From Sodaliphilus pleomorphus (GTDB lineage Bacteria > Bacteroidota > Bacteroidia > Bacteroidales > Muribaculaceae), in the NCBI RefSeq assembly GCF_009676955.1, contig NZ_CP045696.1, positions 1,681,001 to 1,745,000 of the forward strand: 64,000 bases of DNA, given 5' to 3'. The position numbers and the translations under genes are program-made. The first letter of the stretch is position 1. Every line of letters begins with the position of its first letter. Under the pieces are notes generated by a model, which worked only from the letters and a program-made list of their open reading frames with translations, did not search any database and was not told where the DNA came from. Below are positions 33,940 through 42,645 of the stretch, piece by piece.

Positions 33940-36900
33940 ATGAAAAAGCAATGTGTTTTGCTGGCTTCGCTATTACTGGCGTGTGGCCTGCCTGCTGGAC
34001 TGACGACAATGTCGCCCAGCGTGGGCTTCACGGCAATGGCGCAAAGCCATAGTGGTAAAGTGACTGGTATCGTGCGAGATGCCAATGGAGAACCGTTGAT
34101 AGGTGCAACCGTGAAGGTGAAAGGCACCAGCGTGGCAACAGCTACCGATGTCGACGGCAAGTACACGATCAAGGCAGCACCAGGCAGCACACTGGTGATT
34201 TCCTACATAGGCAACAAGCCCATGGAGGTGCCAGTGACTGGCTCTACAGTCGATGTGCAGATGATGTCTAACACGACCAACCTCGACGAGGTGGTGGTGA
34301 CGGCTCTCGGCATCAAGAAAGACAAGAAAGCCCTGGGCTATGCAGTCGACGACATCAACTCGGAAGAGCTGATGAAGAACAAGAACACCAATGCCATCAA
34401 CTCGCTCTCGGGCAAGATTGCCGGTGTCAACATCACCCAGTCGAGCGGTGCAGCAGGTGCAGGCTCGCAAATCATCTTGCGCGGCGGTACCTCGGGTTCG
34501 GAGAACCGCGACAACCAGCCGCTGTTTGTGGTCGACGGTGTGATCTACGACAACTCGGCCACCATTGTGGGTAACTCGGCCTTCGACGGCTCGATGGCCA
34601 GCGCCACCACCTCGTCGAACCGCGTGATGGATATCAACCCCGAGGACATTGAGAACATGAGCGTGCTCAAGGGCCCGGCCGCATCGGCACTCTATGGCAG
34701 CCGCGCTGCCAACGGCGTGGTGATCATCACCACCAAGAAGGGTAAGGAAGGCCGCGTCGAGATCAACCTCAATGCCAACTACATCACCAGCTGGGTGCGC
34801 GACCTGCCCGAGCAGCAGAAGACCTACAGGCGTGGTTACATGGAAGATCAGTATGATGCCGACAAGAATTACACGGGCACCGTGTTTAACGACTTCTCCT
34901 ACAGCTCTTGGGGCGATCGCATACCCGAGGGCACTCCCACCTACGACAACCCCGGCGACTTCTTCAAGACCGCCGGCGTGTGGGATACCAACCTGAGCGT
35001 GAGCGGCGGCACCAAAAACAGCAACTTCTACCTCTCGGGTTCCTTCTACGACCAGGATGGCGTGGTGCCCACCACGGGCTACACCAAGACCACCTTCCGC
35101 TTCAACGGCGAGCAGAAGTACAAGATATTCACCTTCGGGGCCAATGCCGCCTACAGCGACGCACGCACCACCAAGACCCTGACCGGTGCAGCCCTCTACG
35201 GCTCGCAAGGCACCGGTGCCCTCTATGGTGTGTACAACTGGAGTCCCACCAGCGACATGCGCCACTATCTCAACGAGGACGGCACGCGCTACCGCATGTT
35301 TGGCACCCGTCTCGACCCGTGGGATGAGACCGACAACCCCTACTGGCTTGTGAACAAGAACAAGATGACCGACAATACTGAGCGCTTCACCGGCAACTTC
35401 AGCGTCAAGGCCGACCTGGCCAGCTGGTGGTGGGTGAGCTACCGCATGGGTGTGGACTCCTATACCACCGAGATGAACAACCGCATCGCTGCAGGCGGCG
35501 CCATCAAGCAGGTGTGGCAAAACGGCATGCTCTCGATGAACTCGATGAAGTACCGCTACCTGTCGACCAACTTGATGAGCAACTGGAACAAGCAGCTGGG
35601 CGACTTCAACCTCAACCTGATGCTGGGCACCAGCACCGACTACACCAAGATACGCAGCGACTATGAGATGGCTTGGAACTTTGCAATATCTGATTTCTAC
35701 TCGCCCTCCTCAACGAGTAGCGACTACACCAAGTTCAAGCACGCCTTGAGCCGCAAGCGCCTTGTGGCTTTGTTTGGCGAGTTCCGTGCCGACTGGCGCA
35801 ACGCCAACTTCTTCACCTATACTGGCCGCAACGACTGGACCAGCACGCTGCCCAAGGACAACCGCAGCTACTACTACCAGAGCTTCAGCGGGTCGATTGC
35901 CTTCACCGAGCTCATGCGCGAGAGCATGCCCGAGTGGTTCACCTTCGGCAAGCTGCGTGCCAGCTGGGCCGAGGTGGGTAAGGACACCAACCCCTATGAG
36001 ACCGCTACCTACTTGTGGCCTGTGGGTACCTACTTGAACGGAACGGTGGGCGTGGGCAACACCTGGAGCCGTGGCAACCCATTCTTGAAGCCTGAGAAGA
36101 CCCGCTCGTTTGAGATCGGTCTTGAGACGCGCTTCTTGCAGAACCGCCTGAAATTTGACATTGCCTACTACAACAACAAGTCCTACAACCAGATTCTGAG
36201 CCCCCGCGGCCCGCAATCTACGGGCTACATCTTCTGCTCGATCAATGCTGGCGACGTCTACAACAAGGGTCTCGAGATCAGCCTGAGCGGCACTCCCGTC
36301 AAGACTGCCGACTTCACCTGGGAGACGGGCATCAACGCTGCCGGCAACCGCGGCACCATGAAGAACCTGCCTAAGGGCATGGACATCATGTATGTGACCG
36401 ATGTGCAATATGGTAGTGCTAAGGCAGCCACCTTCTCGGGAGGCGACTTCATGGCCATTGCAGGCACCAAGTGGGCTCGCGTGAGCGACAAGGAGAGCCC
36501 CTACTACGGCCAGCTCATCCTCGACAAGAACGGCATGCCCACGAGGGATAATGGTACCTACGAGGTAGGTAACCGCGAGAGCAAGTTCACTGGCGGCTGG
36601 AACAACACCTTCACCTACAAGAACTGGAGCCTCAACATGCTGTGGGAATTCCGCGTGGGCGGTGATGTGTTCAACGGCACCAAGTATGCTACAACGATGA
36701 CCGGCGTGAGCAAGTTCTCGGCCGATGTGCGCAGCCAGGACCTCTCGGTGGCTGGCGTGGTGCAAACGGGTGTCGACAAGGACAAAAAGCCCATTTATGA
36801 GCCTATGTCGCACACATGGAGCCCCGATCAGACCTATGCATTCAACGGTGTGACCATGAGTGGTTACAACATCATCCAGAGCTACTACACGGGTTACTAC

Positions 36901-37188
36901 AACTATGAGACAGCCAACTGGATCACCAAGGTCAACAGCCTGCGTCTGCGCTCGCTCTCGCTGAGCTACAACGTGCCTGGCGAGTGGCTGGCACAGCACA
37001 TGAAGTTTGTGAAGCGTGCATCGCTCACCGCCACTGCAACCAACCTGTTGCTCTTCACCAACTACGATGGTGATCCCGAGGTGGCTGCAGCCGGTGCTGG
37101 CCGCGGCGGCTCGTCGTCGGTGGGCTTCGACTACTGCGGTGTTCCTGCAACGTCGAGCTTCGCCTTTGGCGTGAACCTCACTTTCTAA
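33940..37188 (+). CDS. SusC/RagA-family TonB-linked outer-membrane transporter (pair 1)
   Basis: A 1082-residue outer-membrane channel that works with a SusD lipoprotein to import glycans or peptides using TonB energy. After the signal peptide (MKKQCVLLASLLLACG...) come a carboxypeptidase-D-like module (about 38-105, GEPLIGATVKVKG), the TonB-box/plug entry LDEVVVTALGIKK, the plug with NQPLFVVDGVIYDN and ASALYGSRAANGVV, and the 22-strand barrel ending in ATSSFAFGVNLTF. There is no N-terminal STN domain, so it should not signal through an anti-sigma factor. The start is ATG 33940; the in-frame GTG at 33934 is less likely. The IS lies between this gene and its promoter, so expression may be changed. 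Confidence 0.96.
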   Translation: MKKQCVLLASLLLACGLPAGLTTMSPSVGFTAMAQSHSGKVTGIVRDANGEPLIGATVKVKGTSVATATDVDGKYTIKAAPGSTLVISYIGNKPMEVPVTGSTVDVQMMSNTTNLDEVVVTALGIKKDKKALGYAVDDINSEELMKNKNTNAINSLSGKIAGVNITQSSGAAGAGSQIILRGGTSGSENRDNQPLFVVDGVIYDNSATIVGNSAFDGSMASATTSSNRVMDINPEDIENMSVLKGPAASALYGSRAANGVVIITTKKGKEGRVEINLNANYITSWVRDLPEQQKTYRRGYMEDQYDADKNYTGTVFNDFSYSSWGDRIPEGTPTYDNPGDFFKTAGVWDTNLSVSGGTKNSNFYLSGSFYDQDGVVPTTGYTKTTFRFNGEQKYKIFTFGANAAYSDARTTKTLTGAALYGSQGTGALYGVYNWSPTSDMRHYLNEDGTRYRMFGTRLDPWDETDNPYWLVNKNKMTDNTERFTGNFSVKADLASWWWVSYRMGVDSYTTEMNNRIAAGGAIKQVWQNGMLSMNSMKYRYLSTNLMSNWNKQLGDFNLNLMLGTSTDYTKIRSDYEMAWNFAISDFYSPSSTSSDYTKFKHALSRKRLVALFGEFRADWRNANFFTYTGRNDWTSTLPKDNRSYYYQSFSGSIAFTELMRESMPEWFTFGKLRASWAEVGKDTNPYETATYLWPVGTYLNGTVGVGNTWSRGNPFLKPEKTRSFEIGLETRFLQNRLKFDIAYYNNKSYNQILSPRGPQSTGYIFCSINAGDVYNKGLEISLSGTPVKTADFTWETGINAAGNRGTMKNLPKGMDIMYVTDVQYGSAKAATFSGGDFMAIAGTKWARVSDKESPYYGQLILDKNGMPTRDNGTYEVGNRESKFTGGWNNTFTYKNWSLNMLWEFRVGGDVFNGTKYATTMTGVSKFSADVRSQDLSVAGVVQTGVDKDKKPIYEPMSHTWSPDQTYAFNGVTMSGYNIIQSYYTGYYNYETANWITKVNSLRLRSLSLSYNVPGEWLAQHMKFVKRASLTATATNLLLFTNYDGDPEVAAAGAGRGGSSSVGFDYCGVPATSSFAFGVNLTF

Positions 37189-37225
37189 GTATAAACTTTA
37201 TCCAAACTGCAAAATCTCAAGATTT

Positions 37226-39103
37226 ATGAAACTATTGAAATCAATCATATTGTGTGGGCTTGGGGCAGCAGCATTGTCGCTCACCTCGTGCAACGACTGG
37301 CTCAACATCAATACCGACCCTGAGAACCCCTCGGCCGAGATTGCTGAATACTATCAGCGACTGGCTCACATTGAATTTTACACCAACGACGCCAACCAGT
37401 TTGCTGCCTGGCGCAGCAGCATGGCATGTGGCGACTGGACCCGCTATGTGAATGGTGGCACCTACTACAACATGTCGATATGGCTGCCTGGTACCGCCAT
37501 CAACACGACGCCCTACCAGTGGTGGTTTGTGGGCGCCTATGCCAACGTGCCCGACATGTACGACAAGGCTATGGCGGCCGGCAACTACCAGTATGCCGGC
37601 GTGGCCAAGGTCATCAAGGCCTATGGCATGATGCTCATGACCGACCTCTATGGCGAGATGCCCTATACCGAGGCGGGAGGCATTAATGCAATGCCGAAAT
37701 ATGACACGGGCAAGACCATCTTTATGGGCTGCATCAACGATATCGACGAGGCCATCGACCTGCTCAACAAGGGCCTCAACCAGTCGGCTACATTGCCCAA
37801 GCTCTCTGAAGGCGACTGGTGGAACGGCGGTGATGTGAACAAGTGGATCAAGCTGGCTCACCTGCTCAAGGCCCGCTGGCTCAATCACCTGATCAAGAAG
37901 GGCGAGGGTAGCTACAAGGACGGCAAGTGGGATCCCACCGCCATCCTCGCCGAGCTCGACCAGGCCATGCAGAGCAATGCCGACAACACCGTGATCAATC
38001 ACACCGATGCCAACGGTTCTACCCACGATGTGCTGGGTTGGGACGAGCCCGTCGACTACAGCCCGCTGTTCTCGGTGTGCGGCATGAATGCCGGCTACAT
38101 GGTGACCAAGATGCTCTACGACAACCTCACCAACTTTGCCGGCTACGGCGTTGAGGATCCCCGTGCCGACCACATCATTCCCTGGGCTTACTCGCACAAG
38201 AGCGCCAACAGCCCCGCCGAGATCAAGTGGGACGGCAACTGGCGCCGCTCGCTGGGTGTCGACATGCAAAGCGGCATTCAGGCTGCCGGTGGCCCGCTGC
38301 GTGCAATATATGGCGCTAACAAAGATTATGCTCACTCGGGCGACCACTGGTGGGTGCCCTCGACCAGCGAGGCTCGCTGGGGCGATACGGTGTATGTGGA
38401 GGAGACAAGCAGCTCCAAGGGCTATCATGCCAACAAGGACCTCTTCTTCCGCGCTAAGAAAAACGACGACAACTCGCGCGAGTCGGGCACCTTCTACACC
38501 CGCGTGAGTGCTCCCACCTATGTGGGTACCTATGCCGAGTGCTGCTTCATCAAGGCCGAGGTGCTCTTCCGCCAGGGCAACGCCGCTGCTGCCTACACTG
38601 CCTACAAGGAAGGTGCGAAGGCCTCGATCGAGCTCATGAACTCCAAGCTGAATGCGTGGGTGGCCGAAGATAACAGTTTGGGCAAGTGCCCGTCGTTTGC
38701 GCCCATGAGCCAGGAGGCTATCGACAACTTCCTCAACAACGGCCTGGGCACTGCCAGCGACCTCACGCTGGGCAAGATCATGACGCAGAAGCGCATCGCC
38801 CTGCTCTTCTCGATGGAGGTGTGGAACGACATGCGCCGCTACGACTACGACAGCAACATCTTCCTGGGCTGGGCCATTCCTGCACAGCACGCCCTGAGTG
38901 CCGCGGCTTTGAAGGCCATCCCCGAGGGCAAGCAATTCCGCCGCTGGATGCAGTGCTCGCACGAGCGTGACTACAACGCCGATAATCTGCAGGCCATAGG
39001 CAGCGAGGTGCCTGGAGCCAACATGGATCCCAAGGTCAAGCTGTGGAATGCTGCCGACGATGTGTGGACTATCCCCGTGTGGTGGGACAGCGACCAGCAA
39101 TGA
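37226..39103 (+). CDS. SusD/RagB-family nutrient-binding lipoprotein (pair 1)
   Basis: A 625-residue surface lipoprotein that forms the lid on its SusC partner, encoded 37 bp upstream. The signal peptide ends in lipobox SLTSC with Cys22 lipidated, followed by NDWLNINTDPENPS, the family-typical N-terminus of the SusD-like group with an NxDP motif. TPR-like helices follow: GVAKVIKAYGMMLMTDLYGEMPY (about 131-153) is the strongest signature and carries the conserved DLYG(D/E)(I/M)PY block. KIMTQKRIALLFSMEVWNDMRR near 515-536 is another family landmark. The ligand is unknown. A strong terminator closes this two-gene operon. Confidence 0.95.
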   Translation: MKLLKSIILCGLGAAALSLTSCNDWLNINTDPENPSAEIAEYYQRLAHIEFYTNDANQFAAWRSSMACGDWTRYVNGGTYYNMSIWLPGTAINTTPYQWWFVGAYANVPDMYDKAMAAGNYQYAGVAKVIKAYGMMLMTDLYGEMPYTEAGGINAMPKYDTGKTIFMGCINDIDEAIDLLNKGLNQSATLPKLSEGDWWNGGDVNKWIKLAHLLKARWLNHLIKKGEGSYKDGKWDPTAILAELDQAMQSNADNTVINHTDANGSTHDVLGWDEPVDYSPLFSVCGMNAGYMVTKMLYDNLTNFAGYGVEDPRADHIIPWAYSHKSANSPAEIKWDGNWRRSLGVDMQSGIQAAGGPLRAIYGANKDYAHSGDHWWVPSTSEARWGDTVYVEETSSSKGYHANKDLFFRAKKNDDNSRESGTFYTRVSAPTYVGTYAECCFIKAEVLFRQGNAAAAYTAYKEGAKASIELMNSKLNAWVAEDNSLGKCPSFAPMSQEAIDNFLNNGLGTASDLTLGKIMTQKRIALLFSMEVWNDMRRYDYDSNIFLGWAIPAQHALSAAALKAIPEGKQFRRWMQCSHERDYNADNLQAIGSEVPGANMDPKVKLWNAADDVWTIPVWWDSDQQ

Positions 39104-39132
39104 GATTGAAACCCTTATAGACTGCTATAGCA

Positions 39133-39180
39133 CGGCCGCCGGGCTCTCGAGTGTGAGACCCGGCGGCCGTTGTCTTTTTC
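39133..39180 (+). terminator. intrinsic terminator after susCD pair 1
   Basis: CGGCCGCCGGG (39133-39143) pairs perfectly with CCCGGCGGCCG (39159-39169), an 11-bp all-GC/CG stem followed by TTGTCTTTTT. It separates the two SusCD operons. Confidence 0.88.
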
Positions 39181-39290
39181 CCCCACCCGCTTTTTTCCCC
39201 GCCCCGCGGCCTCAAGGCTGGAGGGGGAGTGTCGTGGCCTCTCTGCACGAAAGGCAAGTAGCGCAGAAATCAAAAAAAACAGTAGAAATA

Positions 39291-39322
39291 TTTTGCAATG
39301 TTAAAATAAATTCACACATTTG
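39291..39322 (+). promoter_or_regulatory. promoter of susC-2 operon
   Basis: TTTTG (39291-39295), 19 nt, CACATTTG (39315-39322). It is conserved with the region 32176-32209 ahead of the IS in front of susC-1. Confidence 0.68.
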
Positions 39323-39409
39323 CAGAAGATTAATTAAAAAATCAAAACATGGTGGGCCCTAATTGTGCAGGGTTGTAATGATAATTAGAAACGCCTATTG
39401 TTTTCGATA

Positions 39410-39464
39410 AACCTCAAAATAAGTTTATTTAATTAAAAACTAAAAAAAACTCATGTGTGTATGA
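39410..39464 (+). repeat. leader segment shared by both susC genes
   Basis: Starts with the 20 bases AACCTCAAAATAAGTTTATT, identical at 32286-32305. It continues as AATTAAAAACTAA and CTCATGTGTGTATGAAAAA, matched at 33908-33945 on the other side of the IS. It includes a three-codon ORF (ATG TGT GTA TGA) at 39453-39464 whose stop overlaps the susC-2 ATG. Confidence 0.8.
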
Positions 39465-42400
39465 AAAAACATTGTGTCTTGCTCACTGCGCTATTCATCG
39501 CATGTGGTGCCCCCGTGGGGATGAATGTGTTTCCCGACGTGGGCTTCACAGCCGAAGCGCAAAGCAACAAAGTGACAGGTGTTGTGAAAGACGCCGATGG
39601 TGAGCCGCTCATAGGTGTCACAATCAAGGTGAAGGGTACCAACAAGGTGAGTGTCACCGACATCAACGGTCGTTACTCGATAACAGCGCCTGCTGGCAGC
39701 ACCCTGGTATTTTCCTATATAGGTCTTAAGCCCAAGGAAGTGCCTGCTGCCCAAGCCAGCACTGTGGTGATGGAAGCCGGCAGCAACCAGCTCAACGAGG
39801 TGGTGGTGACGGGCGAGTATGGCATGAAACGCGTGGAGCGGGCTGTGGGCTCGTCGGTGCAAAACGTGAAGGCTGTCGACATCGAGGCCTCGGGCCGCAC
39901 CGACTTTATCTCGGCCTTGCAAGGCCGTGTGTCGGGCTTGAGCGTGACCAACTCGTCGGGAGCCCCGGGCGCATCGACCACGGTGGTGCTGCGCAGTGCC
40001 ACATCGCTCTCGGGCAACAACCAGCCGCTCTATGTGATCGACGGTATCCCGATGAACAACACCTCGTTTAACCCCACTGCCGAGTTTGCCACCGACGACT
40101 CGTCGACAGGCCTGAGTGTGCGCTCGACCGACTTCTCGTCGCGCGGCAACGACTTCAATCCCGAGGACATCGAGAGTGTGACGGTGCTCAAGGGTGCCGC
40201 CGCCGCGGCCCTCTATGGCAGCGATGCCTCCAACGGCGCCATCGTGATCACCACCAAGAAGGGCCATGCCGGCAAGACCACGCTGGCCTACAGCAACCAG
40301 ATATCGTGGTCGAAGGCCTATGGCTGGCCCGAGGTGCAGGACAAGTACACCAACGGTGCCTACAACTCGACCAACTACTACTACACCAACCACTACGGCG
40401 CCATGTATGATCACAGCGTGCCCTACTACGACAACGCTGCGGCAGTGGTGCAGACGGGTTTCATGCACCGTCACAACTTCAGCGCCGAGGGTGGCTCGGA
40501 GAAGATGAGCTTCCGCGCCGGCCTGTCGATGTTTGACCAGAGCGGTGTGGTCAAGACCACGTCGCTCAAGCGCACCAACGTGACCGTTGCCGGCCGTGTG
40601 CAGGTGGCCAAGTGGCTGCAGGTAGAGGGCAATGCCCAATATGTGCACTCGAGCAACCGCAAGGCCCTGCGCGGCGCCGCCGGCCCCATTGCCTTGAGCT
40701 ACAAGTGGCCCAACATGGACGACATGCGCAACTACATGGCCCTCGACGGCAGCCACATGCGCTATCCCCAGTATTACACCGACACCGACCTGCTCAACCC
40801 GCTTTTCGGCCTGTACAAGAACCTGAACTTCGACGTGACCGACCGCATCATTTCCAACATTACGGCCAATTTCACCCCCATCGATCACGTGTATGTGCGT
40901 GCGCTCTTTGGCTGGGACGCCTCGGCCTCGACCTATGAGAGCGGCACTCACCCCTACTACCGCTCGGCCAATCAGGAGAGCGACGACTCCAACAACTCGG
41001 GTAGCTACAACATAGCCAAGTATGACACCTACGACCCGTCGTTCAACGTGCTGGCCGGCTACAACAACAAGTTCTTCGACGAGAAGCTCACCTTCGGTCT
41101 GCAATTTGGCTACCACCAGCAGCAGAACGGCGTGAAGCGCCTGTCGTCGTACGGGTCCAATTTCAAGGTCATCGATTTCTACTCGATCAACAACTGCACC
41201 GAGTCGACGGTATCCTCCAAGAAGCGCTCCACCAAGCGCCGCGTCCAGGCCGTGTCGGGGCAGCTCGAGCTGGGATACAAGCAGATGGCCTATGTCACCT
41301 TCCGCTTCCGCAACGACTGGTCGTCGACGCTGCCAGCCAACAACCGCAGCTACTTCTACCCGGCAGTCGAGGCCTCGTTTATCCCCACCGAGTTCAAGGG
41401 GCTCAACGACCTGGGGTGGCTGAGCTACTTGAAGCTGCGCGGCGCCGTGGCCCGCGTGGGCAAGGACGCCCCTGTGCTCAGCATCAATCCCGAGCTTGAG
41501 GTCACCGGCCTCTATGGCGGTGGCTACAAGTACGGCTTCACTGGTCCCAACCGCGACCTCAAGCCCGAGATGACAACCAGTGTCGAGGTGGGCGCCGAGG
41601 CCCGTTTCCTGAACGACCGCATCAATGCCGACTTCACGTGGTTCCACACCCACTGCGCCGATCAGATTGTGACCGGCTTCCGCATGAGCTATGCCACCGG
41701 CTTTATTCTCAACAACATGAATGTGGGCACTTTCAACACCTGGGGCTGGGAAGGCCACATCGACGCCGACATCATCAGGCACGGCGACCTGGTATGGAAC
41801 TTCGGGCTCAATGCCTCCCACACCACGTCGAAGGTGGTCGACCTGCCTGCCAACCTGAGCGAGTACTACAATGCCTACACGTGGAACTATGGCAACGTGC
41901 GCAACGGCATCATGAAGGGGCACCCCATCACCACCATCACCGGTATTGCCTACAAGCGCAACGATGCCGGCCAGGTGCTCATCGATCCCACCTCGGGACT
42001 GCCCATGCTCGACGACAGCGGCAAGTGGAAAGTGCTGGGCGACCGCGAGCCCAAGCTGCGCTTTGGCTTCAGCACCTATGTGCGCTACAAGAGCTGGCGC
42101 TTGAGCGCCCTGTTCCAGGGTCGCTACCATGCCGATGTGTACAATGCCACCATGCGCGAGATGATGGCCCGCGGCTTGAGCTGGGAGAGCGTCGACATGC
42201 GCGAGAGCGGCTCGTTTATCTTCAACGGCGTGCTCAAGGACGGCAAGGAGAACACCGCCACGCCCACGGTCAACACCATCGCTGTCGACATGGGTCACTA
42301 TGGTTCCACCACCTATGCCGGCAACAACGAGGACTGGATCGAGCACAAGATCAACTACCTGCGCTGCCAGGAGCTGCGTCTGGCCTATGTGGTGCCGCAG

Positions 42401-42613
42401 AAGTGGCTCAAGCAGGTGACCCGCAACACGATGAATAGCTGCACGCTCTATGTCTCGGCCAACGACCTGTTTACCATCACCAACTATACTGGCATCGATG
42501 TGGCTGGCAACACCATGAGTGCGGCAGCCGGCGGCACCGGCGGCGAGGGCTACGACTACTGGTCGCTGCCCAGCCCGCGCACCTACTCGGTGGGCCTGTC
42601 GGTTACATTCTAA
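39461..42613 (+). CDS. SusC/RagA-family TonB-linked outer-membrane transporter (pair 2)
   Basis: A 1050-residue outer-membrane import channel. The signal peptide MKKHCVLLTALFIACGAP closely resembles that of SusC-1. Modules: CarboxypepD-like domain (about 38-105, GEPLIGVTIKVKG), plug entry LNEVVVTGEYGMKR, plug with NQPLYVIDGIPMNN and AAAALYGSDASNGAIVITT, and barrel ending SPRTYSVGLSVTF. The barrel diverges strongly from SusC-1, so a different ligand is likely. There is no STN domain. ATG 39461 is preferred over the in-frame GTG at 39455. It heads an operon with SusD-2 (32 bp later) and a third lipoprotein gene. Confidence 0.96.
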   Translation: MKKHCVLLTALFIACGAPVGMNVFPDVGFTAEAQSNKVTGVVKDADGEPLIGVTIKVKGTNKVSVTDINGRYSITAPAGSTLVFSYIGLKPKEVPAAQASTVVMEAGSNQLNEVVVTGEYGMKRVERAVGSSVQNVKAVDIEASGRTDFISALQGRVSGLSVTNSSGAPGASTTVVLRSATSLSGNNQPLYVIDGIPMNNTSFNPTAEFATDDSSTGLSVRSTDFSSRGNDFNPEDIESVTVLKGAAAAALYGSDASNGAIVITTKKGHAGKTTLAYSNQISWSKAYGWPEVQDKYTNGAYNSTNYYYTNHYGAMYDHSVPYYDNAAAVVQTGFMHRHNFSAEGGSEKMSFRAGLSMFDQSGVVKTTSLKRTNVTVAGRVQVAKWLQVEGNAQYVHSSNRKALRGAAGPIALSYKWPNMDDMRNYMALDGSHMRYPQYYTDTDLLNPLFGLYKNLNFDVTDRIISNITANFTPIDHVYVRALFGWDASASTYESGTHPYYRSANQESDDSNNSGSYNIAKYDTYDPSFNVLAGYNNKFFDEKLTFGLQFGYHQQQNGVKRLSSYGSNFKVIDFYSINNCTESTVSSKKRSTKRRVQAVSGQLELGYKQMAYVTFRFRNDWSSTLPANNRSYFYPAVEASFIPTEFKGLNDLGWLSYLKLRGAVARVGKDAPVLSINPELEVTGLYGGGYKYGFTGPNRDLKPEMTTSVEVGAEARFLNDRINADFTWFHTHCADQIVTGFRMSYATGFILNNMNVGTFNTWGWEGHIDADIIRHGDLVWNFGLNASHTTSKVVDLPANLSEYYNAYTWNYGNVRNGIMKGHPITTITGIAYKRNDAGQVLIDPTSGLPMLDDSGKWKVLGDREPKLRFGFSTYVRYKSWRLSALFQGRYHADVYNATMREMMARGLSWESVDMRESGSFIFNGVLKDGKENTATPTVNTIAVDMGHYGSTTYAGNNEDWIEHKINYLRCQELRLAYVVPQKWLKQVTRNTMNSCTLYVSANDLFTITNYTGIDVAGNTMSAAAGGTGGEGYDYWSLPSPRTYSVGLSVTF

Positions 42614-42645
42614 ATTACTCACAGTTTTAAATAGTAAAAAAATAT

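Larger units (their letters stand above)
39104..39460. other. intergenic region and leader of susC-2
   Basis: Contains the terminator of pair 1, the susC-2 promoter (39291-39322) and a leader of about 130 nt. The last 50 nt of that leader are nearly identical to the susC-1 leader. No small gene is visible. Confidence 0.6.

Noticed and set aside
39491..42622. A reading frame of about 1040 codons opposite susC-2
   Set aside because: Same cause: SusC motifs are on the plus strand, and the antisense translation has no recognisable domain.
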